From: Bacteroidales bacterium
Lineage (GTDB): Bacteria > Bacteroidota > Bacteroidia > Bacteroidales > VadinHA17
Reading direction: 5' to 3'
Length of the DNA: 17,965 nt
Assembly (NCBI GenBank): GCA_016936695.1
Contig: JAFGXK010000201.1
Span: 1 to 17,965, forward strand
The stretch's first letter is position 1. Every line of letters begins with the position of its first letter. This document shows, in pieces, positions 1 to 9,323 of this stretch. The position numbers and the translations under genes were made by a program. Under the pieces are notes generated by a model. It saw only the letters and a program-made list of their open reading frames with translations. It was not told the DNA's origin and did not search any database.

Positions 1-1
1 G

Positions 2-1426
2 ATAGCCGGTGAAGCCGGAGGAATAACTCAGCACATCGGAGCCTATGCAGTTCAGCTCGACGACGGCCGGAAGCTGACTTTCCTCGATACACCGGGTCAC
101 GAGGCATTTACGGCAATGCGAGCCAGGGGAGCACAGATTACCGACATAGCTATAATTGTTGTGGCTGCCGACGATGGGGTGATGCCCCAGACAACGGAGG
201 CAATAAACCATGCCTCGGCCGCAGGCGTGCCAATTGTATTTGCAATAAACAAAATTGATAAACCAACCGCCAATCCTGAGAAAATCAAGGAAGCTCTGGC
301 AAATATGAACTTCCTGGTCGAAGACTGGGGCGGGAAGTATCAGTCGCAGGAGATATCTGCAAAAAACGGGCTTAATATTGAACTTCTCCTTGAAAAAGTG
401 CTGCTTGAGGCTGAGATGCTCGACCTGAAGGCCAACCCCGACAAACCGGCTGTTGGAACAATTATTGAATCATCGCTTGACAAGGGTCGCGGATTCACCG
501 CAACAGTTCTGGTGAAAGCCGGAACTCTCAGGGTAGGTGATATTATGATCGCCGGAACCGCCTTCGGTCATATCAAGGCCATGTATAACGAAAGAGGAGG
601 CAAGGTTGATGAAGTGGGACCGGCAACTCCGGCTCTCGTGCTCGGACTGAACGGTGCCCCGCAGGCCGGTGACAAATTCAACGTGATGGACAGCGACCGC
701 GAAGCCAAGGACATAGCCACAAAGAGAGCCCAGTTACAGAGAGAACAAGGATTACGTACACAGAAACATATTACCCTCGATGAGATAGGCAGACGTATCG
801 CTATAGGCAACTTCCAGGAACTCAACATTATCGTGAAAGGTGACGTCGACGGGTCGATAGAGGCACTGAGCGACTCGCTTATAAAACTGTCCACTCCTGA
901 AATTCAGCTTAACATCATTCATAAGGCAGTAGGTCAGATCTCCGAATCGGATATTCTTCTGGCAGCAGCCTCGAATGCTATTATTGTGGGATTCCAGGTA
1001 AGACCATCCCTCAGCGCCCGTAAACTGGCAGAGAAGGAGGAAATCGATATCCGTCTTTATTCAATCATTTACGATGCTATCGAAGAGATAAGATCGGCAA
1101 TGGAAGGAATGCTCTCACCAGAGCTTAAAGAAGAAATAGTGGCCACCCTTGAGATCAGGGACCTCTTCAAGGTAACCAAAGTCGGCACCGTAGCAGGATG
1201 TTACGTCAAGGAAGGAAAGATCACCAGAAACACAAAAGTAAGGGTGATCCGCGACGGCATCGTGATCTATACCGGCGAACTTGGCTCCCTGAAACGCTTC
1301 AAGGACGATGTTAAAGAGGTTGTCGGCGGTTATGAGTGCGGTCTGAACATATCAAACTTCAACGACCTCAGGGTCGGCGACATTGTAGAGGGATACCAGC
1401 AAGTGGAGGTCAAAAAGACCTTATAG
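2..1426 (+). CDS. infB: Translation initiation factor IF-2, 3' part (5' end outside window)
   Basis: IF-2 is the GTPase that brings initiator fMet-tRNA to the small ribosomal subunit and promotes subunit joining in the cytoplasm. The frame is open from base 2, giving 474 residues. It begins in the switch I region (AGEAGGITQHIGAY), so the P-loop lies just before the window. The G3 motif DTPGHEAF is encoded from base 86, the G4 motif NKID at 248-259, and the G5-like SAKNG follows. The rest matches the IF-2 beta-barrel domain, the central domain (around GDVDGSIEALSDSL) and the C-terminal fMet-tRNA-binding domain, ending VEVKKTL. Bacteroidota IF-2 proteins are usually about 950-1,000 residues, so roughly half is present. 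The gene ends with TAG and overlaps the convergent gcvH stop by 6 bases, with no terminator visible between them. The first in-window ATG (base 116) is internal and is not the start. Confidence 0.97.
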   Translation: MAGEAGGITQHIGAYAVQLDDGRKLTFLDTPGHEAFTAMRARGAQITDIAIIVVAADDGVMPQTTEAINHASAAGVPIVFAINKIDKPTANPEKIKEALANMNFLVEDWGGKYQSQEISAKNGLNIELLLEKVLLEAEMLDLKANPDKPAVGTIIESSLDKGRGFTATVLVKAGTLRVGDIMIAGTAFGHIKAMYNERGGKVDEVGPATPALVLGLNGAPQAGDKFNVMDSDREAKDIATKRAQLQREQGLRTQKHITLDEIGRRIAIGNFQELNIIVKGDVDGSIEALSDSLIKLSTPEIQLNIIHKAVGQISESDILLAAASNAIIVGFQVRPSLSARKLAEKEEIDIRLYSIIYDAIEEIRSAMEGMLSPELKEEIVATLEIRDLFKVTKVGTVAGCYVKEGKITRNTKVRVIRDGIVIYTGELGSLKRFKDDVKEVVGGYECGLNISNFNDLRVGDIVEGYQQVEVKKTL

Positions 1427-1795
1427 AAGCTCCTTATACTGTTCAGCTGAAAGAAGTGATTCTGCCTCAACCGGATCAGTGATCCTCAGCTTAATCATCC
1501 AGCCTTCCCCGTACGGATCCTTGTTAACCAGGTCGGGTGAATCGCCAAGGGCCGGATTAACCTCAAGAATCTCACCTCCAACGGGCATGAAGAGATCGGA
1601 TACGGTCTTCACCGCTTCAATAGTCCCGAATACCTCTTCCTTCTCAAGAGTCTCCCCTTCCGTCTCTATCTCCAGGAAAACAATATCCCCAAGCTCACCC
1701 TGGGCAAAATCAGTCACTCCTACATAACCTAAATCACCTTCGATACGGAGCCATTCATGGTCTTTAGTATAAAGCAAATCTGCCGGTAAATTCAT
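1421..1795 (-). CDS. gcvH: Glycine cleavage system H protein
   Basis: The H protein is the lipoylated shuttle of the glycine cleavage system. Its swinging lipoyl arm carries the aminomethyl group from the P protein to the T protein and is reoxidised by the L protein. The 124 residues match the normal family length. The start fits the family: MNLPADLLYTKDHEWL. The lipoyl attachment motif GTIEAVKTVSDL is intact, with the modified lysine at residue 63. The gene follows sprA on the same strand, an arrangement I recall from other Bacteroidota, but it has a 78-base gap and its own TAnnTTTG box at 1818-1825, so it is probably also transcribed separately. The other glycine cleavage genes (gcvT, gcvP, lpd) are not in the window. 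It ends with TAA inside the end of infB. Confidence 0.97.
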   Translation of the reverse strand: MNLPADLLYTKDHEWLRIEGDLGYVGVTDFAQGELGDIVFLEIETEGETLEKEEVFGTIEAVKTVSDLFMPVGGEILEVNPALGDSPDLVNKDPYGEGWMIKLRITDPVEAESLLSAEQYKELL

Positions 1796-1817
1796 ATTTT
1801 TGAATTTTTGTTTACTC

Positions 1818-1825
1818 CAAATTTA
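1818..1825 (-). promoter_or_regulatory. Bacteroidota-type promoter -7 box upstream of gcvH
   Basis: On the minus strand this reads TAAATTTG, an exact match to the Bacteroidota consensus TAnnTTTG. A TTAG element lies 19 bases further upstream, one mismatch from the -33 TTTG. The box sits 22 bases before the gcvH ATG, leaving a leader of roughly 15 bases. The spacer contains an uninterrupted run of nine A residues. No transcript data support it. Confidence 0.5.
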
Positions 1826-1873
1826 TAGTTTTTTTTTATATCCCCTAACTGTGAGGATTCCTTAAGTTAATAA

Positions 1874-3496
1874 CTACTGGGCAAGCGTGAATTTCAGGCT
1901 GAATCCGAAATTGGTGTTCGATGTCGGGAAGGTATTTGCGACAAACGGGTTATTCATGGTATGATCGGCAAAGATCTGAAGGTTGAACCGGTCGCTCAGA
2001 ACATAATCGGCCGTTGCCCCCACCGTCATCACCTTGATACCGGCCACTGGCTGGTTTACATCCTCTATAAGTTTCCTGGCAACCGTCTTGTTGTCCCTGA
2101 GCGAAAGGTCGAGCCTTAGATTCAGATCGCTCTTGAGCGTTTTCTGTCCGCCTCCGGTCTTCAACACTATCTGGACATCATCAAAACGGTAGCCGGCCCC
2201 AACCACAAGCTCGTTGATACGGCTGTCGGTAACCTGGTTGCCTGTGAGATTAAGGGAAATTGTCCTCGACTTTCTCCACTCAAACCTCGAGGTCAGGTTG
2301 CTCTTCCAGTTCATGTCAACATTAATCATCGGACTGAACTGCTCGCTGACGGTTAGTGTATTAATCTCGTACTGCTGAATGAAATTCTTCTGAAGGTCCC
2401 TGATATTGTTTATCCCGTTGCCATCGACAAAATAGTTCAGGTTGGTTGTATATGATCCGATCTGGTAAACACTCCTGTACTGATGGGTGATGTTGATCGA
2501 CCTGAAAACCTTCTGGACAAACTCAAACTTTGAAAAGCCGTCGAATGTTATTCTCCAGTTCGGCATCATCCTGAAAGCCGAGGGAAAAGTCGACAGATCG
2601 ACCTTTTCGGGATCGGATATTGTATAAGCAGCATAAAAGGCGGGGATCAGCACCTCCCGTGATGTTTTTCCGTAGCCGCTCCTGAAACCGTCAGTCAAAG
2701 GCAGCCCGGTCTCGGGATCGATATCCGGATCGTATCCGGGATCTGCCTCTTGCCTCGCTTCAGCCCGCCGGCCTGAAATGATCACCGCATTCTTCTTGAA
2801 ATTTTCGAATGTGGCTGATACATAGTTATTGTCCTTTGATATCTTTTCGAATGCGGTACCCCATGAGATCACTGAAATGGAGAAGTTACCGCTGATGACC
2901 CTGTTTCGTGTACTGTCGGGGAAGTTGCCGTTGTAATCGGCCGTATAATAAGAACTTTCGTTTTCAAGGAACCTCCTGTCGGCATTGATGTCGATCTTCA
3001 GCCCGGGGAAAGGTTCTACGACACTTCTGATTGACAGATCCCTCCTGTTGTTATAAATAGCCGGTGTATTCAGCAGGGTGTCTGTGGTAAGCCAGCCGTT
3101 TTCAACAGCCTTGTCGAAAAATCTCCTGTCGCTGAAACCCAGCATAAAGGGCAATCCGGGTGCTGATACATTGTTAACCCTTGACTGGCCCAAAAACCTT
3201 GACTCTGGAAGGAAGCCCGGCAGATACTGGCCCTGGGATGAGGTATAGGTCATGCTTATCGATCGTATCCCCATTATGGCACGCAGCATGTATTCCCCTG
3301 AAACAGTCATCGGATTGCGTTTTTTGGGAACCCTTCCCTCTATCGTCACCAGTGTGCCTTCAACAGCCTCACCGGTGGTAAAATTTACCCTGTTGTCGCT
3401 GATTATCTCCACATTGCCCTTGAGCTCGGTGCCATCCTTTCTGGTTATAATGACCTTGACATCTTTTGTCTTCAGATTGTGAACCAGGGGCCGCAT
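1874..3496 (-). CDS. sprA: SprA/Sov translocon, C-terminal portion downstream of an in-frame stop
   Basis: These 540 residues are the C-terminal end of the SprA outer-membrane beta-barrel. They are in exactly the same frame as the 1,916-residue portion upstream, separated only by TAG at 3554-3556 and 19 open codons (3497-3553). The listed start is an ordinary internal ATG with no ribosome binding site, so it is not a convincing gene start. The region holds alternating amphipathic strands typical of a barrel (for example RFEWRKSRTISLNLTGN) and ends KFTLAQ. It contains no further stop or frameshift, so the decay, if real, is recent. It ends with TAG, with an in-frame TAA four codons later. By itself the fragment lacks a signal peptide and could not reach the outer membrane. 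It would only be functional if joined to the upstream part by readthrough, or if the TAG is an error. Confidence 0.85.
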   Translation of the reverse strand: MRPLVHNLKTKDVKVIITRKDGTELKGNVEIISDNRVNFTTGEAVEGTLVTIEGRVPKKRNPMTVSGEYMLRAIMGIRSISMTYTSSQGQYLPGFLPESRFLGQSRVNNVSAPGLPFMLGFSDRRFFDKAVENGWLTTDTLLNTPAIYNNRRDLSIRSVVEPFPGLKIDINADRRFLENESSYYTADYNGNFPDSTRNRVISGNFSISVISWGTAFEKISKDNNYVSATFENFKKNAVIISGRRAEARQEADPGYDPDIDPETGLPLTDGFRSGYGKTSREVLIPAFYAAYTISDPEKVDLSTFPSAFRMMPNWRITFDGFSKFEFVQKVFRSINITHQYRSVYQIGSYTTNLNYFVDGNGINNIRDLQKNFIQQYEINTLTVSEQFSPMINVDMNWKSNLTSRFEWRKSRTISLNLTGNQVTDSRINELVVGAGYRFDDVQIVLKTGGGQKTLKSDLNLRLDLSLRDNKTVARKLIEDVNQPVAGIKVMTVGATADYVLSDRFNLQIFADHTMNNPFVANTFPTSNTNFGFSLKFTLAQ

Positions 3497-3553
3497 AACA
3501 TTCGGCCTGAAGTTGACATTATTCCTTGTAAATACTACAGTCTTGTATTCTGT

Positions 3554-3556
3554 CTA
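3554..3556 (-). other. sprA: In-frame TAG interrupting sprA
   Basis: The minus strand reads AGG AGG ATG TAG ACA GAA TAC here, so residues VRRM are followed by a stop and then TEYKTVVF. Distance arithmetic shows no frame change: 57 bases (19 codons) separate the stop from the downstream ATG. One base change from CAG (Gln) or AAG (Lys) would explain it; a lysine would suit the basic linker that other SprA proteins carry here. The stop falls after the strand around SLYTKSKFLKSV, at codon 1917 of about 2,476. Confidence 0.9.
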
Positions 3557-6500
3557 CATCCTCCTGACAGCTCCCGGCCTTGTATTATCCTCAACGCTCT
3601 TGAGGAATTTCGACTTGGTGTACAGGCTCGCCAGGTTGGCAGTACCCGACAGGGTAAGTTCGTTGTGGTTCTTGATTGCATTTCCGAGATTGATGTTCAT
3701 CGAATCGGGATAAAGAGCCCCTGCAAGCCATGAGTAGTCAGCCCCGAACCTGGCATTTGCCGTTACCCACGAAAGCCCCGGAAGCTTGTTTATGGGAACG
3801 TTGTAGGTTGCATTGATATAATGGTTATAAGAAGTTGTCCTGCCAAAGCGCTTCAGGTTGGTCATAACAGAGTCGCGCCAGTTTTCGTAGTCGCTCTGGT
3901 ACCTGCGGCGGTCGGCCGCTCCTTCCGGTTCATCGATCCTCGCCACATTCGTCGAGGTGAAATCTATCTTGAGCTGGCGGGTGAGATCATACTTTACATC
4001 AAACATCCTGGTCCATTCAAAATCCTTCCTGAAGGTCGGAGTTATCAGCAGGTTGGGATTATTTATGTTCCTGGTCTTGACCTCATTGTAATATCTGGCA
4101 AGATCGGTCCTGAATGAAATGCTTCTCGGGAAGGGATAGAAATTGAAATCCTTTATTATCCTGAAAATCGGCGAATTCAAAAACTTTATATTTTTAAACG
4201 GCATTATGTTCTTTGGCTGGGCCTCATAATTGTAGTTGATCCCGCCCTTGTAGTTCCTTTCGAGGTCTATCTCTGTTTTAGTGTTACTCCTGTAAACCTC
4301 GTTAAATGTATAATTGACGCTGAAGTTTGCAAGGTCCCATACCCGGGGTTTTTCACCCCTTTTGGTGATACCCGCGTTGTTTATTGAGATGGTCTTCCGC
4401 CTTGAATAGTCCTCTGAAATCGCCCTGATGGAATCCTTTGCTTCCTTGTCGGGTGCTTCGTCAAGCGCATCTTTCAGGGTTATGTCGGGATCGAGTGGAT
4501 TATACTGCGGCTTCACCCTGGTCTCCGAAAAACCCACATAAACGGGCAGCCTTACTCCTGCCTCCTCAGGGAAGAATTTTCCCAGTTCCATTGTCGATGA
4601 AATATCATACTTGAGAACCTCTTCCTTGCTCCTCTCGTTCACTTTCTTGTCGATGCTTCCCCATCCGGGGGTACTTGCCTGACCAACCATGTCAATGGTA
4701 CCAAGATCGGCCAGTCTGGCCTGAAGATGAGCATTTGCGGCCCAGCCTCCATCCTCCTTGAAATCACTCAGCCTTAACTCATTGATCCATATCTCAGCCG
4801 ATTTTGAATCACCGTTGTCTGTCGCCGGATCCCTGGTTTTAATAGGATTCCGGATACCGACCATGATAACCTTCACATTGCTCAGATTAGGATTTCCGCA
4901 AACATATACCCTGTTTGAATCGTCCCTGAAAGCAAATACATCGGAGAGGCTCAGGACCGCACCGCTTTCCTGAAGCTGCCGGTTCCTCTCTTTCTTGGCC
5001 TCCTGCAAAACCGTCAGGTCAATATCGAACCTGTTGTCCTCTGGCCATACCACAGCCCTTTCTTCCTCAGAGTCGTTGTCATAACTGCCGGGAGGAGTCA
5101 GCTTGAGAGGTATCTCATACTCATAAAAGTTAGATTTGTAGTCCGACCCCAGCCTGACAAAGGCTGTAATTTCATTATCGTAAAGGGGCTGACCGATAAG
5201 GGCTTCAGCATGAACTTCCATTCTGAGGCGGCGATACTGGCGGAAATCGAGGTTCACATTCCTATATGCAGCACGTGCATCTCCGTCGGTAAGGTCAAGA
5301 ACCTTCAGTACCATCGACTGCTCGTCGAGCTGCCTGAGCTGTGGATTCTGAGGATCCACCACCCTGTCGAATCCGGGTGGAAGAACATAGTTGACCGGCT
5401 TCTTGCCTGCATTATCCTCTATGCTCACTGAACTGATTTCAAAAGTGCCGTCCTCTGGTTCCGGAGTTGTTATCCTCTCTCCTCCCTCCATGAATGTGAT
5501 GTTGTATTTCCTCCATTCAGCCCTCACCAGGTTAAGCTCTGCAAATCGCATCACCACGGGATCGCTGAAATTCCTGAGGAACATCCTCATGAACCTTATT
5601 GACTTGAAATCGCTTATGACACCCACCCTCCTCTGGTATTCTGTTACAGGTATCTTGAACTGGTACCATTTCACCTTCGATTCCGTTCCGTCGGCCATGG
5701 TCACCGTCGGTTCGATCTCATCGACGATGTAGTTCATTCCCACCTTCATGTTTTCCGGCCTCAGGCTTACTCTGTACTGGTAATAACTTTCCGTTTCGCT
5801 GAGGGTATTGTCGCGGTTAATGTCTTCCATATCAGGCAGGGTCGAGCCGGATGTGGGATATGATTCCGACGACATCTCCGATGTAGGGGAGTTGCCATCC
5901 TGCCCGTTGTATCTCTTGTATCTTTCGAGTATCCCCAGCTGTTCCATATCGTAATCGGAACCCCTGAAATAATGAAAGTCATCATTCGACGGGTCCTTAA
6001 GCAGATCGGTATAGGCTTCAGGACTCAGAATGGCTTCCGACCTCTGTAGATAATCCATAAAGAATGCCTGTTCATCCTGGTTCCTCAGCCCGTCGAGCCC
6101 CACGTCCTGGTACATCCTCGACTCGGAATTGTTGTCAAACGCATGGACCACCGATTGAACCGTCGGAACCCTTCCCCACGACGTGGTATCGACATTCTGA
6201 AGATCGGGCGAACCCGGAAGTCCGTTCTCAAAACTCTTGCGGGAGTCCTTCAGGATGTCTTCCGAAATGTTTCCGAGGTTGAAGTAGAGATCCCCTCCCT
6301 GGTGAACCGGATCCTCAACAAAAGGATCCATCATCCAGAATTCAATGTACTGGATATTTGCCGTTTCAAAATCGCTTGTAAGGACCTCCCTCATCATGCC
6401 CCCCCATCTCGACTGGGGATTGTTAAGAAATCCTGAGGCATTCATTCCCCCCGAATATGAACCCGGATTGGTGTCATAGTTATACGGCCCTTTTTCGCCC

Positions 6501-9304
6501 GGATAATAAGCCACGTTAAGCACCGATATCGTGGTAGGGATTCCACTGGTGCTTTCCCTGTTGGGGAAGATCTCATTTTCGTAAATCTCCCTCACAAAAT
6601 GACTCGACTGCGTGGAAGGATCCTGCTTAATGTGACCGGGTGTGGAGGATCCATTCCTCAGAAACAAGGGGTCGATCACATACCACGAGATCTTCGCCCT
6701 GTTGTTTCCGCTGGCCGGATTGTTATTGAGAGAAGCTTCGGGGAACAGCTGATCCTGGCCTTGCGGGATGCTTGAAATTGACCAGGCATTGAATGACTTA
6801 AGATCGAGCGGGATCTCACTCGACTCGAAATCATCAATATAGGAGTTGCCTGCATTTGAGATTGCGCGTGAATGGCCAGGAATCAGCTCTGCGAATTCCC
6901 CGTTGAAAGAAATGCTTGATGGTGCTTTGGTTTCAAGGAGGGGGATCTTGTCGATAAGTTTGGTAAGAAACTGCGACTGCCCCCTGTATGAAGTATTTAG
7001 TCCCCAGATTGTGTTGGAGATCGGTTCTTCGCCGAAATTTACTTTCTGGGTATATGGTCTCTCATTCAGATGCAGCAATGTTGCACCTACATTGAAATTA
7101 TCCGAGAACCTGTAATCGAGATGAGTCCCCACCAGCGTTTTGGTCTGGAATCCGAAGAACTGGTTGCTTTCGAGCGAAACCTGAATGGGTGTCTGCGATT
7201 CGATAAGAGCGGAATTGATGATAGTCACCACCCCCATGTTGTAATCGACAGTGTAATCGGCGTTCTCAGTGAGAGTCACACCACCTGCCGTAACAATTAT
7301 AGAACCCGCCGGTATGTTTGTGGCATTGAGCCTGATCTCTGAACCTGACTCGGAGGAATATTGGCCGGTCATCTTGAATTTGTTCCGTTCAGCCATCTGC
7401 CGGGCTATCGTCTGGGTCGAATCATAAAGCTCCTGGAAAATATACTTTTCAGCTATCTGGTTATCGCCTATCTTCTCCTTCAGGTAACTTCCGAAAGGCT
7501 CGTTCACAGGAAATATGATCTTCCCGCGGCTTACATTTATTGTAACCCCGTCGATGAAGTCAAAATAACCGTCAGGCTGACGGTCCTGCTGGCTGTTCAG
7601 ATTATCAAGGCCAAGAACCTGAAGCAGTATTGTATTCGCTATCCTTCCTTCCGGGAGATAATTTATGGCATTACCGGTCTTGTCATCTTCATAGAGAATA
7701 TTAAGCTGGAAGTCGCCGCTCTCAAGCCTGCCGGAACCAAGCGAGTAAATATTCTTCATCATCAGGTCCCAGGTGGGGTATTTAGGACTAAGCGTCGTCC
7801 CCTTGAGGAGCTTCAGCGCAAGAGCCTGGGGAGCCGTGATACCGTCGGTCGAAAACTCGCCCACCTTGAAAACCTGTCCGTTAAGGGTGTACTCATAGGC
7901 AACGGAAAGAACCTCATCGGTGTTCAGGGCAGTGTTAAGTGATATGTAACCGAGCATTGGATTCAGGGTGTACTCCCTTTCATTCAGTTTCCTTGCATTC
8001 TCAATTTTTTCAAAGTCGCGGCCTATCTGGAACCCCGGATACAAAGAGGCAAAGACCGTGGTAACCTGGTCGACATCCCTCATGCCGGCATAGTTTGTCT
8101 GAAGCTGGCTGTAAAGCTGATTGGCCGCGTTGTCGGGAAATCGTGAAGCCCCGGGAGTAGCCTGAAACTCCGGTACGCTGTTGTATATGTGGCTGCTGTT
8201 TTCCGCAAGGTCGGAAAATGCAATTATATTTCTGGTCTCCTCGTAACTGCTGGTCTTATTTGTGATCCATACCTCAATACGGGTGATATTCAATCCTGAA
8301 CTTACTGCAGGCAGACTCTTTAAGGACTCGTCGAAAATATCCCTGAAATGATGTGCGAGAAAGAAGTGCCGGTTGGCTTCATAGTCGTCGGCATATATTT
8401 CAAACTCACTGAGCTGGGCTCCCCCCTTTACCGAGATAGTTGATGTCTCTCCTTTCTGCTGCGACAGAACCGTTGTCATGTTCAGCTTCCCGAACTGCAT
8501 CTCCGTCTTAAGCCCAAAAAGGCTGTAGCTTCCGGTGATCAGGGTTCCCGGAAGAGGCAGGGTAACATCTCCCACCTCAATTTTTTTCAATATCTCATCT
8601 TCCTTGCCAGAGTACTGCAGCTTTGTACGGTTCTCAAACTCAAACATGGCATCGGTGTTGTAATTGACACCCAGCTCCATCTTGTCGCCGATAGTACCGG
8701 TGACATTCATTTGTATCTTCTCCTTGAAGTCGAAGGTCGGAATGGTTCTCAATTTCTCGGAAAGAGTCGGGTTTTGTGTCCTTGAAATGTTTATACCGAA
8801 AACCAGCTCTGCCGATCCCTGTGGAATTATGTTTATCACATTGCTTCCAAAAACCTTGTCGAATGTCTCTCCTCCGATCTCGATCTGGGGGATGAGTCCT
8901 GATTTGAAGCCCGACATCTCACCGGCCACCCTGGCTTGCCAGTACTCTCTCATCTCCTTGTTAAACTGATACCTGCGGTACTCTTCAGGCGACATGTAAA
9001 CGGGGTTCCTGTAATTGAACGATCCGACCTTCTGGAAGATCATGTATTCGTTCTTATCCGGATCATAGACGGCCCCCGTAGTGATGTTCGATGGGTTACT
9101 GAGAAAGAGAGGGGTTCTGAACGACTCCTCATAGGGATTTCCTGAAACGTCCTTAAGCCTGAGGGAAGACCTTACTGTGGTGTCGGGAGTGGATGCCGTG
9201 ACCGGTACCTGACCATTTACTTCATTTGATAAAAGGATCAAAGAAGCAAATAATGCAAAATATATGAATTTCAGCAGATTTTTATATGATATCCCTGATC
9301 CCAA
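3554..9304 (-). CDS. sprA: SprA/Sov-family type IX secretion outer-membrane translocon, N-terminal 1,916 residues
   Basis: SprA (Sov in Porphyromonas) is the very large single-chain barrel through which type IX secretion substrates cross the outer membrane. In gliding Bacteroidota it is also needed for motility. The sequence opens with a signal peptide (hydrophobic core about residues 11-26, cleavage probably near NGQ at 30-32). SprA-type periplasmic and strand sequence follows, including the YMSPEEYRRYQ region near residue 105. Known SprA proteins have about 2,400-2,500 residues. This portion plus the in-frame downstream part totals about 2,476, so only the TAG at 3554-3556 shortens it. The only start I can find is TTG at 9302-9304: an in-frame TAA lies at 9320-9322, and no Shine-Dalgarno is visible. 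It follows ruvA by 19 bases, in what looks like a pepA-pdxA-ruvA-sprA operon. A truncated product would lack the last strands needed to close the barrel. Confidence 0.95.
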   Translation of the reverse strand: MGSGISYKNLLKFIYFALFASLILLSNEVNGQVPVTASTPDTTVRSSLRLKDVSGNPYEESFRTPLFLSNPSNITTGAVYDPDKNEYMIFQKVGSFNYRNPVYMSPEEYRRYQFNKEMREYWQARVAGEMSGFKSGLIPQIEIGGETFDKVFGSNVINIIPQGSAELVFGINISRTQNPTLSEKLRTIPTFDFKEKIQMNVTGTIGDKMELGVNYNTDAMFEFENRTKLQYSGKEDEILKKIEVGDVTLPLPGTLITGSYSLFGLKTEMQFGKLNMTTVLSQQKGETSTISVKGGAQLSEFEIYADDYEANRHFFLAHHFRDIFDESLKSLPAVSSGLNITRIEVWITNKTSSYEETRNIIAFSDLAENSSHIYNSVPEFQATPGASRFPDNAANQLYSQLQTNYAGMRDVDQVTTVFASLYPGFQIGRDFEKIENARKLNEREYTLNPMLGYISLNTALNTDEVLSVAYEYTLNGQVFKVGEFSTDGITAPQALALKLLKGTTLSPKYPTWDLMMKNIYSLGSGRLESGDFQLNILYEDDKTGNAINYLPEGRIANTILLQVLGLDNLNSQQDRQPDGYFDFIDGVTINVSRGKIIFPVNEPFGSYLKEKIGDNQIAEKYIFQELYDSTQTIARQMAERNKFKMTGQYSSESGSEIRLNATNIPAGSIIVTAGGVTLTENADYTVDYNMGVVTIINSALIESQTPIQVSLESNQFFGFQTKTLVGTHLDYRFSDNFNVGATLLHLNERPYTQKVNFGEEPISNTIWGLNTSYRGQSQFLTKLIDKIPLLETKAPSSISFNGEFAELIPGHSRAISNAGNSYIDDFESSEIPLDLKSFNAWSISSIPQGQDQLFPEASLNNNPASGNNRAKISWYVIDPLFLRNGSSTPGHIKQDPSTQSSHFVREIYENEIFPNRESTSGIPTTISVLNVAYYPGEKGPYNYDTNPGSYSGGMNASGFLNNPQSRWGGMMREVLTSDFETANIQYIEFWMMDPFVEDPVHQGGDLYFNLGNISEDILKDSRKSFENGLPGSPDLQNVDTTSWGRVPTVQSVVHAFDNNSESRMYQDVGLDGLRNQDEQAFFMDYLQRSEAILSPEAYTDLLKDPSNDDFHYFRGSDYDMEQLGILERYKRYNGQDGNSPTSEMSSESYPTSGSTLPDMEDINRDNTLSETESYYQYRVSLRPENMKVGMNYIVDEIEPTVTMADGTESKVKWYQFKIPVTEYQRRVGVISDFKSIRFMRMFLRNFSDPVVMRFAELNLVRAEWRKYNITFMEGGERITTPEPEDGTFEISSVSIEDNAGKKPVNYVLPPGFDRVVDPQNPQLRQLDEQSMVLKVLDLTDGDARAAYRNVNLDFRQYRRLRMEVHAEALIGQPLYDNEITAFVRLGSDYKSNFYEYEIPLKLTPPGSYDNDSEEERAVVWPEDNRFDIDLTVLQEAKKERNRQLQESGAVLSLSDVFAFRDDSNRVYVCGNPNLSNVKVIMVGIRNPIKTRDPATDNGDSKSAEIWINELRLSDFKEDGGWAANAHLQARLADLGTIDMVGQASTPGWGSIDKKVNERSKEEVLKYDISSTMELGKFFPEEAGVRLPVYVGFSETRVKPQYNPLDPDITLKDALDEAPDKEAKDSIRAISEDYSRRKTISINNAGITKRGEKPRVWDLANFSVNYTFNEVYRSNTKTEIDLERNYKGGINYNYEAQPKNIMPFKNIKFLNSPIFRIIKDFNFYPFPRSISFRTDLARYYNEVKTRNINNPNLLITPTFRKDFEWTRMFDVKYDLTRQLKIDFTSTNVARIDEPEGAADRRRYQSDYENWRDSVMTNLKRFGRTTSYNHYINATYNVPINKLPGLSWVTANARFGADYSWLAGALYPDSMNINLGNAIKNHNELTLSGTANLASLYTKSKFLKSVEDNTRPGAVRRM

Positions 9305-9323
9305 ATGAAAAAAATATTCTTAT

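Noticed and set aside
1845..1869. Possible terminator hairpin after sprA (TAACT ... AGTTA)
   Set aside because: The stem is only 5 base pairs with an interrupted interior, and on the minus strand it is followed by an A-rich stretch, not a T-run.
1874..3496. Treating this reading frame as a separate hypothetical gene
   Set aside because: It is in the same frame as the long sprA portion, only 19 codons beyond its TAG. Its sequence continues the SprA barrel and it has no signal peptide or ribosome binding site.
3497..3556. A frameshift within sprA
   Set aside because: Stop and downstream ATG are separated by 57 bases, a multiple of three, so a single in-frame stop explains the break without any insertion or deletion.
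7361..7942. A 193-codon open frame on the plus strand opposite sprA, and similar long frames opposite other genes (for example 10367-11029 opposite pdxA and pepA)
   Set aside because: They lie wholly or almost wholly antisense to clearly conserved genes, resemble no family I know, and lack promoters. They are by-products of the composition of the real genes.
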